Assembly (NCBI GenBank): GCA_965602635.1
Contig: CBFCZU010000221.1
Location: 1 to 7,205 of the forward strand
DNA length: 7,205 nt
Direction of reading: 5' to 3'
Source of the DNA: CBFCZU01 sp965602635
Lineage (GTDB): Bacteria > Planctomycetota > Phycisphaerae > SM23-33
Of this stretch, positions 1-6,277 are shown one piece after another. Position 1 is the first letter of the stretch, and each line of letters begins with the position of its first letter. The translations under genes and the position numbers were made by a program. Below the pieces are notes generated by a model, which was given only the letters and a program-made list of their open reading frames with translations, did no database searches and was not told the origin of the DNA.

Positions 1-2
1 CG

Positions 3-113
3 GCCGCGATCCTCGGCGCTGCCGGCGCCGCCGTCTGGCTGGCTGGGTCGGCCTGTGCGCTGCTGCGGCGCCGCAAGGGCGCCCCATCCGGTCCGGCGCC
101 CGAGTCTGTGTGA
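3..113 (+). CDS. C-terminal end of a membrane protein (partial)
   Basis: An open frame runs from the window edge to a TGA at 111-113 and gives 36 residues. The first 21 or so are hydrophobic and Ala/Gly/Leu-rich (AAILGAAGAAVWLAG and onward to CALL), followed by a basic RRRK cluster and a short Pro/Ser-rich tail ending ESV. This looks like one transmembrane helix with a positively charged cytoplasmic flank, either the last helix of a multi-pass protein or a C-terminal anchor. Codons are strongly G/C-ending, as in the genes downstream. The other two frames give arginine-rich sequence without a sensible pattern. A PEP-CTERM-like sorting tail was considered, but the post-helix tail is too long and the signature motif is not in view. 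The family cannot be identified because the rest of the gene lies outside the window. Confidence 0.5.
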   Translation, partial: AAILGAAGAAVWLAGSACALLRRRKGAPSGPAPESV

Positions 114-150
114 GTGGGCGTTCATCGCCTGGCCCGCGTGGTTTTTCTGC

Positions 151-179
151 GTGACACCTCGCCCGGGGGCGCGCATAAT
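151..179 (+). promoter_or_regulatory. sigma70-type promoter for the secreted-protein gene
   Basis: GTGACA at 151-156 matches the -35 consensus at 5 of 6 positions. CATAAT at 174-179 matches the -10 consensus at 5 of 6. The spacer is exactly 17 bases. The -10 is an AT-rich island in very GC-rich DNA. The predicted transcription start, near 186, leaves a leader of about 40 bases before the ATG at 225. Confidence 0.6.
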
Positions 180-213
180 ACCGGTAAGGGTGGTTCCTCT
201 TCTTGCCAGTGGC

Positions 214-217
214 GGAG
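214..217 (+). promoter_or_regulatory. ribosome binding site for the secreted-protein gene
   Basis: GGAG lies 7 bases before the ATG at 225. It decides the start: an upstream in-frame GTG at 114 would add residues encoded by the promoter region itself, whereas 225 gives a signal peptide immediately. Confidence 0.55.
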
Positions 218-224
218 AACGACC

Positions 225-1587
225 ATGTTAAGACGAGCGATCTTCTTCGGGGCGATCATGGCGGCGGCGTGGCCGAGCCTGGCTGCCGAAGGGGACCTGA
301 AAGCGGTCGTGGTTCCCGTTGACCATGCGCTGGCGCCCCAGTGGGTCTATGCCGGCCAGCGCGACTTCGTCGAGGCCAAGCCTGGCAGCGGAACCGTCAA
401 CGCGAGCGCCACAGTGGCGTCGCTGCGCGTGGGGGGAAAAGTTTTCCTTGTCGCGGTTGACTCGACCAAGGCCGATGCCAAGGCGCCGAACGTGCTGCGG
501 TTCGATTTCAGCGGCAAGGGCAAGTTCGCCGCCGCCCTTGCCGTTCCGCTCAAGGCGCATTCCTCCCCCCCGGGGCTCGGACTGGTTTCAGGCCTCGTTC
601 GGGCCGGCCACGTTGAAAGTCCTGCGCAATGGCAAGACAATCCCTGTTGGCGTCACGGGCAATTACCGCAAGAGCAGCACTTATGGGCGCTTGGATTTGC
701 GTCTCCGGGCCGCACTGGGAGGAACATGCCGCTTCGGCGACAAGGTGCGCGCCGTCCGTGTCATTGACGGCAACAGCAACCTGAGCTTCAGCGACGCTGC
801 CCGGCCGCGCCTGCGCCGCGGGGGGGTCGTGGGAATGGTCGGGGGAGACACCGTGGTGGTCGATACCGGCGACGGGAAATTCGCCAAACCGACGAAGGCG
901 CTCTACGGCCAGCCCGTGCTCGTGGAAGGGAAGTGGTACCGGGTGGACGTCTCCAAGGACGAGACGAAGGTCTCCGCCCGGCAGGTGGACGTGGCGACCG
1001 GGCAGATCAAGATAGATCACGAGCAGTGGTCCGCCCGGGTTGTCGGCAAGAAGCACATCCTCTGTCTGGCCGGAGGAAAAGATCCTCTAACGGTCCCGGG
1101 CGATCAGTACGTGGTCGGGATGTACCAGGAGTCGGCCCCGACAGGTTACGAGCGGCGCTCCAAGGCCCACTTGGGTCTCGGGTTGAGGTCGGTCTACTCA
1201 GGCAAAGTGCCGACATTCGCGGTGACGGCGGGCAAGGTCACGAACGTGGCGGTCGGCTCGCCTCTTAACGCGCAGGTGGACGCGCGGAGGTCGCGCGGGT
1301 CCTCCTATACTCTGTCATTGAAATTCACCGACGCCGCCGGCCGAGAGGTGGACTACCTGTCGGTACCGGGCGCTCGCAGCGGCCGGCCCGACTCGCCGAA
1401 GGTGAAGATCCTCGATGCCGAAGGCAAGACCGTCTTTCAGACCACACTGGAGTATGGCTGAGGATTCACCTGTTCGCGCTCATGGCGGGCGCCTAGGGGC
1501 CTCAAGGGTGAGTTCACCATCGAGACGGCTTACGACACCAAGCCGTTCGCCATAAAGACGAAAAAGACGAAGTTCACCATTAAATGA
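225..1587 (+). CDS. secreted protein of unknown function, interrupted by a frameshift and an in-frame TGA
   Basis: From the ATG at 225 the protein begins with a signal peptide: MLRR, then a hydrophobic stretch (AIFFGAIMAAAWPSL), with likely cleavage at SLA|AEG near residue 20. It should therefore be exported. The frame is coherent to about residue 114, where a C7 run (565-571) followed by G4 shifts it by +1. Removing one C joins ...AHSSP to RGSDWFQASFG and gives a continuous product. The body is rich in short beta-strand-like segments (GDTVVVDTGDGK, GQPVLVEGKWYRVDV, KVKILDAEGKTVFQTTLEYG). I see no enzyme motif and do not recognise the family. A TGA at 1459-1461 then interrupts the frame, which continues through GFTCSRSWRAP to a lysine-rich end (KTKKTKFTIK) and a TGA at 1585-1587. 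The corrected length would be about 453 residues counting the TGA codon. It could be a pseudogene, a gene with an assembly error, or a gene with a recoded stop. A conventional annotation would probably split it or end it at 1461. Confidence 0.6.
565..571 (+). other. homopolymer frameshift site (C7 followed by G4)
   Basis: Seven C residues followed by GGGG sit exactly where the coding signal moves from the frame of the ATG at 225 to the frame that ends at 1461. Upstream, the first frame encodes the signal peptide and a sensible protein. Downstream, only the second frame does (DWFQASFGPATLKV and onward). One extra C explains the shift. Homopolymer length is a common assembly or sequencing error, but slippage during replication in a decaying gene would look the same. 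Confidence 0.6.
1459..1587 (+). other. in-frame coding continuation past the TGA (possible stop recoding)
   Basis: After TTLEYG the TGA at 1459-1461 is followed, in the same frame, by 41 codons that look genuinely coding. About three quarters of the third positions are G or C, and the residues form GFTCSRSWRAP, LKGEFTIETAY and KPFAIKTKKTKFTIK before the TGA at 1585. The repeated strand-like units EFTIE and KFTIK come from an exact 10-base direct repeat (1511-1520 and 1571-1580). A strong hairpin starts 6 bases after the second TGA, as expected if 1587 is the true end of the gene. The interrupted codon sits four residues before a cysteine, so TGA could stand for selenocysteine, or replace an ancestral TGC/TGT (Cys) or TGG (Trp). 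A real premature stop remains possible. Confidence 0.5.
1462..1515 (+). promoter_or_regulatory. possible SECIS-like stem-loop directly after the TGA
   Basis: Bases 1462-1470 (GGATTCACC) can pair with 1507-1515 (GGTGAGTTC) over 9 pairs, two of them G-U. An inner hairpin pairs GCGC at 1476-1479 with GCGC at 1489-1492 around a 9-base loop (TCATGGCGG). That loop begins about 18 bases after the TGA, in the range known for bacterial SECIS elements, which lie inside the coding region just downstream of UGA. GC-rich DNA forms such stems by chance, the arms also encode protein, and the loop does not clearly match the known consensus. Confidence 0.2.
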
Positions 1588-1592
1588 CCTGC

Positions 1593-1624
1593 CCTCTGCC
1601 TGTTCCGTCAGGGGCAGGCAGAGG
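1593..1624 (+). terminator. hairpin after the secreted-protein gene
   Basis: CCTCTGCCTG (1593-1602) pairs perfectly with CAGGCAGAGG (1615-1624) around a 12-base loop, starting 6 bases after the TGA at 1587. No U-tract follows, so it may terminate weakly, depend on Rho, or protect the 3' end of the transcript. Its position marks the end of the upstream transcription unit. Confidence 0.5.
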
Positions 1625-1669
1625 CGCGGAGATGACAGGGCTTTTCTGGTACGGGTTTCAGCGGGGCCA

Positions 1670-1708
1670 GGCCGACGAGCCGCGAGTGATCGCGCGGCCC
1701 GCTCGGCC
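1670..1708 (+). other. imperfect long stem-loop in the operon leader
   Basis: The arms 1670-1684 and 1693-1708 form 14 base pairs: GGCCGA with TCGGCC, CG with CG, and GCCGCG with CGCGGC. They are interrupted by one A-C mismatch (1678/1699) and one bulged C (1702), with an 8-base loop AGTGATCG. It lies in the 234-base gap (1588-1821), about 115 bases before the methyltransferase start. Apart from this and the hairpin at 1593-1624, I see no convincing -35/-10 pair, riboswitch core or open frame with a credible start in the gap. It could be a regulatory leader structure, a REP-like element, or chance in GC-rich DNA. Confidence 0.35.
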
Positions 1709-1807
1709 AGATGAATTCCTGGCGAGGATGCGGGGGAGTGCCGCTGCGCTGCCGACGGCCTTGAACGGCCCACCCCATCATCCGCCGTCCTACAGCCCCC
1801 ACGGATG

Positions 1808-1814
1808 AAAGGAG
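1808..1814 (+). promoter_or_regulatory. ribosome binding site of the methyltransferase gene
   Basis: AAAGGAG lies 7 bases before the ATG at 1822. It is close to the ideal Shine-Dalgarno sequence and the strongest in the window. It fixes the start of the first operon gene. Confidence 0.75.
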
Positions 1815-1821
1815 AATCCGG

Positions 1822-2625
1822 ATGAAGGCGATCGAGGGAGTTTCTCTCAGCGACGTTCAGGGCGTCTACAGCGGGCCCGAAGGCGACCTTTGGGAGCTGG
1901 TCATGGGCCAGCAGATTCACATCGGCGGGTTCGCCTCATCGACCGACCTCGCCGGAAAGGCCGACATCCGGGCCGGCTCTCGCGGCGTGGACTTCTGCTG
2001 CTGCAACGGAGCGGGGATGCGCTTCCTGGTCCGGTTTCGCGGCGTCGATCACATGTGCGGGGTGGACGCCACCGAAGCCGTGATCGACCGCGGGCGGCGC
2101 CGCTGCGAGCAGGAGGGCATGGCCGGGAAGATCGAGTTCCTGCTCGCGGACGTCTGCGACAGCGGACTGCCCGACGGGGAGGTCGATTTCGTGTGGGGCG
2201 AAGACGCATGGTGCTACGTCGCCGACAAGGCTCGATTGATTTCCGAGGCCGCCCGGCTGGTGCGCGCCGGGGGCACTGTCGCGTTCACCGACTGGGTGGA
2301 AGGTTCCGCCGGGCTTACCGACGCCGAGTTCGAGCGCTTCGCACGGTTCATGAAGTTTCCAAGCGTCCAGGACATCCACGGCTACGCCGGGCTGCTTTCG
2401 GAGAACGGCTGTGACGTCCTTGTGGCCGCCGACACGGAAAGGTTCGCGCCGCACGTCGATCTGTACATCAACATGCTCCAGATGCAGTTGAGCTACGACG
2501 CGCTGAGGATCATCGGCTTCGACGTTGACATGATGCAGGCGCTGGGGGCGGAGATGGCGTTCATGCAGGAGCTGGCGCACAAGGGCAAGATCGCCCAGGG
2601 AATCTTTATTGCCAGAAAGAGATGA
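1822..2625 (+). CDS. class I SAM-dependent methyltransferase
   Basis: The 267-residue cytoplasmic protein has the layout of a class I (Rossmann) S-adenosylmethionine methyltransferase. Residues 29-36 (GQQIHIGG) match a segment seen in sarcosine/dimethylglycine N-methyltransferase-like enzymes. Motif I is at 56-66 (VDFCCCNGAGM). The acidic end of strand 2 is at 81-84 (VDAT), and the strand-4 region at 118-133 includes VDFVWGEDAWCYV. Residues 145-158 (RLVRAGGTVAFTDW) are the usual post-motif strand. A C-terminal helical region (211-258) ends in an AHKGKIAQG segment and a basic tail. Motif I is unusual, with three consecutive cysteines where most relatives have D/E-x-G-x-G. The gene opens the operon behind a near-ideal ribosome binding site and is followed after 30 bases by the double-cubane reductase. 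The substrate is unknown. It may modify a substrate or product of the reductases. The methyltransferase class is clear; the sarcosine-like subfamily is tentative. Confidence 0.85.
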   Translation: MKAIEGVSLSDVQGVYSGPEGDLWELVMGQQIHIGGFASSTDLAGKADIRAGSRGVDFCCCNGAGMRFLVRFRGVDHMCGVDATEAVIDRGRRRCEQEGMAGKIEFLLADVCDSGLPDGEVDFVWGEDAWCYVADKARLISEAARLVRAGGTVAFTDWVEGSAGLTDAEFERFARFMKFPSVQDIHGYAGLLSENGCDVLVAADTERFAPHVDLYINMLQMQLSYDALRIIGFDVDMMQALGAEMAFMQELAHKGKIAQGIFIARKR

Positions 2626-2642
2626 CCCCGCAGCACGATTGA

Positions 2643-2648
2643 GGGAGG
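2643..2648 (+). promoter_or_regulatory. ribosome binding site of the double-cubane reductase gene
   Basis: GGGAGG lies 7 bases before the ATG at 2656, in the 30-base gap after the methyltransferase stop. It supports the start that includes the cysteine-containing N-terminal extension. Confidence 0.6.
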
Positions 2649-2655
2649 CAAGGAA

Positions 2656-3924
2656 ATGGGCAAGTGTAAAGGCAAGCAGAAGGCGAAGGCGAACTCGGCC
2701 GGTCCGTGCCGCGCGGCGTCTTCCCCGTGTGCATCGTCGAAGAGCGCCGGCGCGACCGGCGCGGTCTGCCCGGTGGAGCATTTCGAGAACATGATCCCCA
2801 ACTGCTTTGAGTACGCCACCGCCGCAAAGCAGGCCGGGCGACCGATCGTCGGGATCATGTGCGAGTTCACGCCACGGGAGGTGATCATGGCGGCCGGGGG
2901 CGTCCCGGTCTGCCTGTGCGGAGGATCGGCCGATACCATCCCCGCAGCCGAGGAGCACCTGCCGGCCAACCTCTGCCCACTGATCAAGTCCACCTACGGC
3001 TACCACGTGCAGGGCGCCAACCCGTTCCTCGAAATGGCCGACCTGGTCGTGACCGAGACCACCTGCGACGGCAAGAAAAAGATGTACGAGCTGATGGCCC
3101 AGACCCGCCCAATGCACGTGCTGGAACTGCCGCAGAAGCAGGATCAGCCCGAGGCCTTGGACCGCTGGGCCGGCGAGATACGCGGGCTCAAGGACGTCCT
3201 CGAGGCCCGCTTCGACGTCAGTATCACCGACGATAAGCTCCGCGAGGCGATCGAGGTGATGAACCACGAGCGGGCCTTGCGGCGCGAGCTGGCCGACTTG
3301 ATGAAGCAGGACCGCCCACCCATAACCGGGCGGCAACTGCTGGACTTCAAGAGCATCATCTCGGGCATCGGCGCCGACCTCGAGCAATACGCCCGGGCGA
3401 TCGAGATGTACCGCGCCCAGGCCGGCGAGCAGGCGGGCAGCCCGCCGGTTCGGGTCCTGGTGACGGGGGTGCCAATGGCGCACGGGGCCGAGAGGGTGAT
3501 GGACCTGATCGAGGGTCACGGCGGGCTGGTGGTCTGCATGGAGAGCTGCACCGGGGTGAAACCCATCCTGGAAGACGTGGACGCCGGGTCCTCCGACCCC
3601 ATCCGTGCCGTGGCGGAGAAGTACTACCACCTGCCTTGCTCGGTGATGACGGTCAACGAAAGGCGCATGGAATCCCTGCGGCGCCTGGCGGCGGAGTTCC
3701 GCCCGCAGTGCGTGATCGAGCTGGTGTGGCAGGCGTGCCTGACCTACGACGTGGAGTCTTACCGCGTCAGGCAGTGGGTGGAGAAGGAGCTTGAGATCCC
3801 ATACCTGCGGATCGAGACGGACTACTCGCCCTCGGACTCGGCCCGGATATCCCTCCGCGTGGAGGCCCTGTTCGAGACGGCTCGTCGGCGGGTGCCCGCG
3901 GCCGGCGGCCAAGGGGACGCATGA
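2656..3924 (+). CDS. double-cubane-cluster-containing anaerobic reductase (DCCP/YjiM-like, BCR/HGD superfamily)
   Basis: This 422-residue protein carries the signature motifs of double-cubane-cluster proteins: IMCEFTPRE (67-74), LPANLCPLIKS (102-112), ETTCDGKKKMYE (134-145), MESCTGVKP (295-303), LPCSVM (326-331), WQACLTYDVES (358-368) and IETDYSPSD (386-394). Cys69, 107, 137, 298, 328 and 361, three from each half, are placed to hold an [8Fe-9S] double cubane. E. coli YjiM, from memory, has the same six-cysteine pattern. Characterised relatives receive low-potential electrons from an ATP-hydrolysing activase and reduce small molecules such as acetylene in vitro; the physiological substrate is generally unknown. 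An activase gene is present at the operon's end. An odd feature is the N-terminal extension (about residues 1-40), rich in Lys, Ala and Ser with Cys at 4, 18, 25 and 38. The stop overlaps the next start (ATGA at 3921-3924), indicating translational coupling. It should be cytoplasmic and oxygen-sensitive. Confidence 0.92.
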   Translation: MGKCKGKQKAKANSAGPCRAASSPCASSKSAGATGAVCPVEHFENMIPNCFEYATAAKQAGRPIVGIMCEFTPREVIMAAGGVPVCLCGGSADTIPAAEEHLPANLCPLIKSTYGYHVQGANPFLEMADLVVTETTCDGKKKMYELMAQTRPMHVLELPQKQDQPEALDRWAGEIRGLKDVLEARFDVSITDDKLREAIEVMNHERALRRELADLMKQDRPPITGRQLLDFKSIISGIGADLEQYARAIEMYRAQAGEQAGSPPVRVLVTGVPMAHGAERVMDLIEGHGGLVVCMESCTGVKPILEDVDAGSSDPIRAVAEKYYHLPCSVMTVNERRMESLRRLAAEFRPQCVIELVWQACLTYDVESYRVRQWVEKELEIPYLRIETDYSPSDSARISLRVEALFETARRRVPAAGGQGDA

Positions 3925-4892
3925 GGACGGTGATTTACACTTGTGCGTTCGTGCCGCCCGAGTGGATCGCCGCTCACGGGCTCGAGCCGCGGCGGATCTC
4001 GCCCGCTCTGGATGAAAGCGACACGGCCGGGCCGACGGTGGGCATCTGCCCCTTCGCGCGGGCGTTCATTCACTCGGCCCGCCGGGCACTCGAGGCCGAC
4101 GCGGTCATCGTCACGACGATATGCGACCAGATGCGGCGGGTGCCGGAACAGATTGCCCGTTTCCGCGACGTGCCGGTGTTCCTGATGAACGTCCCCTCGA
4201 CGTGGGAGCACGACTCGTCGGCAAACCTGTACACCGAGGAGCTGGAGCGGCTGGGAAGGTTCCTGGTGAGCCTGGGGGGGCGGGCGCCGTCCCCCGAGCA
4301 CTTGGCGGAGGTGATGCGAACGCACGACGAGCACAGGTCGCGGCTGCGTGCGGCCAGGCCGGGGATGTCGCCACGCGACTACACCCGGGCACTCCTGGCG
4401 GGCGCGGCGCCGGAGCCAGCCTGCCCTCCAAAGCCGACGGCCGGCGAGTCGGAAGGCGTGCCCGTGGCGCTGGTGGGGGGGCCGCTGCGTGGAGAGGACT
4501 TCGACGTGTTCGACCTTCTCGCCCAAGCGGGCGGGCGGGTCGTGCTCGACGCGACTGACAGCGGCGAGCGGACCCAGCCGGCTCCGTACGACACGGACCT
4601 GCTCGTCTCCCAGCCGCTCGCGGAGATGGCGAGGGCGTATTTCGGCAGCATCCCGCACGCCTTCCAGCGGCCCAACGACCGGCTGTACCGCTATCTCGAG
4701 CGCGAGTTCGCCGCCCGCGGCGTCCGGGCCGTCGTCTTTCGCCGGTACGTCTGGTGCGATACCTGGAACGCCGAGCTGCAGAGGCTCAGGCAGGCCTCGC
4801 CTGCGCCGGTGCTCGACCTGGACCTCGGCCAGGAAGGGCACGATCGCGGGCGATGCCTCACCCGTCTCCAGGCCCTGCTGGAGCTGCTGTGA
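3921..4892 (+). CDS. 2-hydroxyacyl-CoA dehydratase family protein, HgdB/D-component-like
   Basis: The 323-residue protein shows a divergent form of the BCR/HGD beta-subunit pattern: YTCAFVPPEWIAAHGLEPRR (6-25), GICPFARAF (41-49), TTICDQMRR (65-73), FLMNVPSTW (87-95), VVLDATDSGERT (207-218) and FRRYVWCDTWNAE (273-285). Cys8, Cys43, Cys68 and Cys279 are the likely iron-sulfur ligands; family members usually bind one [4Fe-4S] cluster through three cysteines. An Ala/Pro-rich linker near 160-178 separates the two halves. It is shorter than typical HgdB, which has about 380 residues. The start at 3921 overlaps the previous stop (ATGA) behind AAGGGG at 3911-3916, and the stop overlaps the next start. 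It probably forms a heterodimer with the following protein and is activated by the ATPase two genes on. The family is clear; dehydration versus another reductive reaction cannot be told, and a CoA ester substrate is not proven. Confidence 0.82.
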   Translation: MRTVIYTCAFVPPEWIAAHGLEPRRISPALDESDTAGPTVGICPFARAFIHSARRALEADAVIVTTICDQMRRVPEQIARFRDVPVFLMNVPSTWEHDSSANLYTEELERLGRFLVSLGGRAPSPEHLAEVMRTHDEHRSRLRAARPGMSPRDYTRALLAGAAPEPACPPKPTAGESEGVPVALVGGPLRGEDFDVFDLLAQAGGRVVLDATDSGERTQPAPYDTDLLVSQPLAEMARAYFGSIPHAFQRPNDRLYRYLEREFAARGVRAVVFRRYVWCDTWNAELQRLRQASPAPVLDLDLGQEGHDRGRCLTRLQALLELL

Positions 4893-6277
4893 TGATCGGG
4901 GACATTCCCAGGACCATCGGCTTTGACGAGCTTGATGCCCGCTACCGCCAACTGCGAGCTGGGGGGATGCGCGAGCCGGCCTACGGCGGCCCGCTGAGCC
5001 GGCACCTCGGCTCCGGCGACCGGCGGATGCTGAGGCTGCGGTACGACAACTCCGCAGCGGCCATCCGGCTGTGGAATTTCCTGCTCACCGAGGAAGATCG
5101 GCTCCACGCTGCCCGCGCCCAGGGAAAGAAAATCGTCGGCGTGATGAAGGACCTGGGCACCGCGGCCGTGATGGCGTACTCGCTGCCGGACGTGGTGGCG
5201 TTCTACCCCGACGGGGCGTGGTGGCTGCCATGCATCATGGAGATGAGCGCCGGGCTGCTCCGCATCGCCGACTCGCTGGGAATCGACGAGTCCTTCTGCC
5301 CCGTGCGGGCGATGCTGGGGGCCTTCATGAACGAGGCGCACTTCCCGCTGCCGGACCTGCTGATCTGCAGCGTGGGGGCGACGTGCGACGATTTCTCCGC
5401 CATCGCGCAGCGCCTTGACGGGCTTGGGCATCCGATCCTGTGGTGGGAGGTGCCTCACCGCCGCGGCCCCGACGCGACGGAGGCGGGCGTGCGGCTGCCC
5501 GGGGGGTTCGTGGCGCCGAGGGGGCAGGTGGAGTTTGTGGCGGGCGAGCTGCGCCGCGTAAGGGCGGCCCTGGAGGACCTCACCCGGCAGAAGTTGGACG
5601 ACCGCCGCCTGGCCGACGGGATACGCCTCGCCAACCGGGCACGCAGGCTGCTCAGGGAGCTGCGCCGGACGGCCTTCACGGCGGCGGCGGCGCCGATGCC
5701 CGCGCTGGAGATGCTCATCGCCGAAATGCTGGCGATCCATTACTGTTCCGACTCCGCAGAGGCTCCCGTCGTGCTCGGAGACCTGCTGGCCGAGGCCCGG
5801 CGACGCGCAGACGCGGGCGCCGGCGTCCTCGACACCGAGGCCGTCAGGGTCTTCTGGGTCAATCCCGTCGCCGACCTGCGCGTGATGAACCTGCTGGAGG
5901 AAAGCGGCGGGAGGGTCTGCGGCACCGACTACCTTTTCTGCCACGCCATCGACGAGATCCCCGAGGACGTCGAGCCGATGGAGGCCCTGGCGCGAATGGC
6001 CCTGGCCGATCCGATGGTCGGCTCCGCCGCCGACCGCGCCAGCCGGGTCTGTGCTGACATTCGCGCATTCGGCTCCGAGGCCGTGGTGATCTCCGCGATC
6101 CCCGGCGCCAGCCACTGCGCCATGGAGGGAACTGTGATCGCCGAGTATATTCGTTCACGTATGGCGCTTCCGGTGGTCGAGCTGGAGGTGCCGCCGCTTA
6201 CCGATTCGATGCAGCCGACGTTGCGGACGCGGCTGGAGGCGCTGGTGGAAATCGCAAAGGAACGGCGAGAATCATGA
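4892..6277 (+). CDS. 2-hydroxyacyl-CoA dehydratase family protein, HgdA-like larger subunit
   Basis: The ATG at 4892 overlaps the previous stop (TGATG, 4890-4894) with GGAG at 4880-4883, giving 461 residues. An upstream in-frame start at 4754 would extend 138 bases into the preceding gene and is unlikely. Segments typical of the superfamily include FCPVRAMLGAF (135-145), SVGATCDDFSAIAQRL (160-175), ILWWEVPHRRGP (182-193), a helical region with PALEMLIAEM (270-279), FWVNPVADLRVMNLLEESGG (321-340) and IPGASHCAMEG (403-413). Cys136, Cys165 and Cys409 are the best cluster-ligand candidates; Cys343 and Cys350 are also available. The length fits HgdA (about 475 residues) better than HgdB, so this is probably the larger partner of the preceding protein. 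No membrane segment or signal peptide is visible. The stop overlaps the activase start (ATGA, 6274-6277). It is a divergent member: confident on superfamily, unsure on reaction. Confidence 0.8.
   Translation: MIGDIPRTIGFDELDARYRQLRAGGMREPAYGGPLSRHLGSGDRRMLRLRYDNSAAAIRLWNFLLTEEDRLHAARAQGKKIVGVMKDLGTAAVMAYSLPDVVAFYPDGAWWLPCIMEMSAGLLRIADSLGIDESFCPVRAMLGAFMNEAHFPLPDLLICSVGATCDDFSAIAQRLDGLGHPILWWEVPHRRGPDATEAGVRLPGGFVAPRGQVEFVAGELRRVRAALEDLTRQKLDDRRLADGIRLANRARRLLRELRRTAFTAAAAPMPALEMLIAEMLAIHYCSDSAEAPVVLGDLLAEARRRADAGAGVLDTEAVRVFWVNPVADLRVMNLLEESGGRVCGTDYLFCHAIDEIPEDVEPMEALARMALADPMVGSAADRASRVCADIRAFGSEAVVISAIPGASHCAMEGTVIAEYIRSRMALPVVELEVPPLTDSMQPTLRTRLEALVEIAKERRES

Noticed and set aside
114..224. 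A GTG at 114 as the start of the secreted protein
   Set aside because: The added residues would be encoded by the promoter and leader and would bury the signal peptide. The ATG at 225 has its own ribosome binding site and gives the signal peptide at the N-terminus.
1720..1800. A cobalamin, SAM or SAH riboswitch upstream of the methyltransferase
   Set aside because: A SAM or SAH sensor would make sense here, but I could not match the conserved core of any of these classes in the leader.
1584..1808. A 74-codon open frame in the gap before the methyltransferase
   Set aside because: It starts inside the last codons of the upstream gene, runs through both stem-loops, has no good ribosome binding site and gives an unpatterned Pro/Arg-rich product.
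1936..3912. A 658-codon open frame on the minus strand across the methyltransferase and double-cubane genes
   Set aside because: The + strand here encodes two proteins with clear family motifs and ribosome binding sites. The antisense product is rich in His, Arg, Gly and Leu without recognisable motifs, as expected for the shadow of a GC-rich gene.
4754..4891. An earlier ATG for the 461-residue protein
   Set aside because: It would overlap the preceding gene by 139 bases and add an Ala/Arg/Pro-rich stretch with no family resemblance. The overlapping start at 4892 has GGAG at the right distance and fits the operon's coupling pattern.
4691..6115. A 474-codon open frame on the minus strand across the two HgdA/B-like genes
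   Set aside because: Same reason: it is antisense to well-supported coupled genes, and its low-complexity composition is typical of antisense frames in high-GC DNA.
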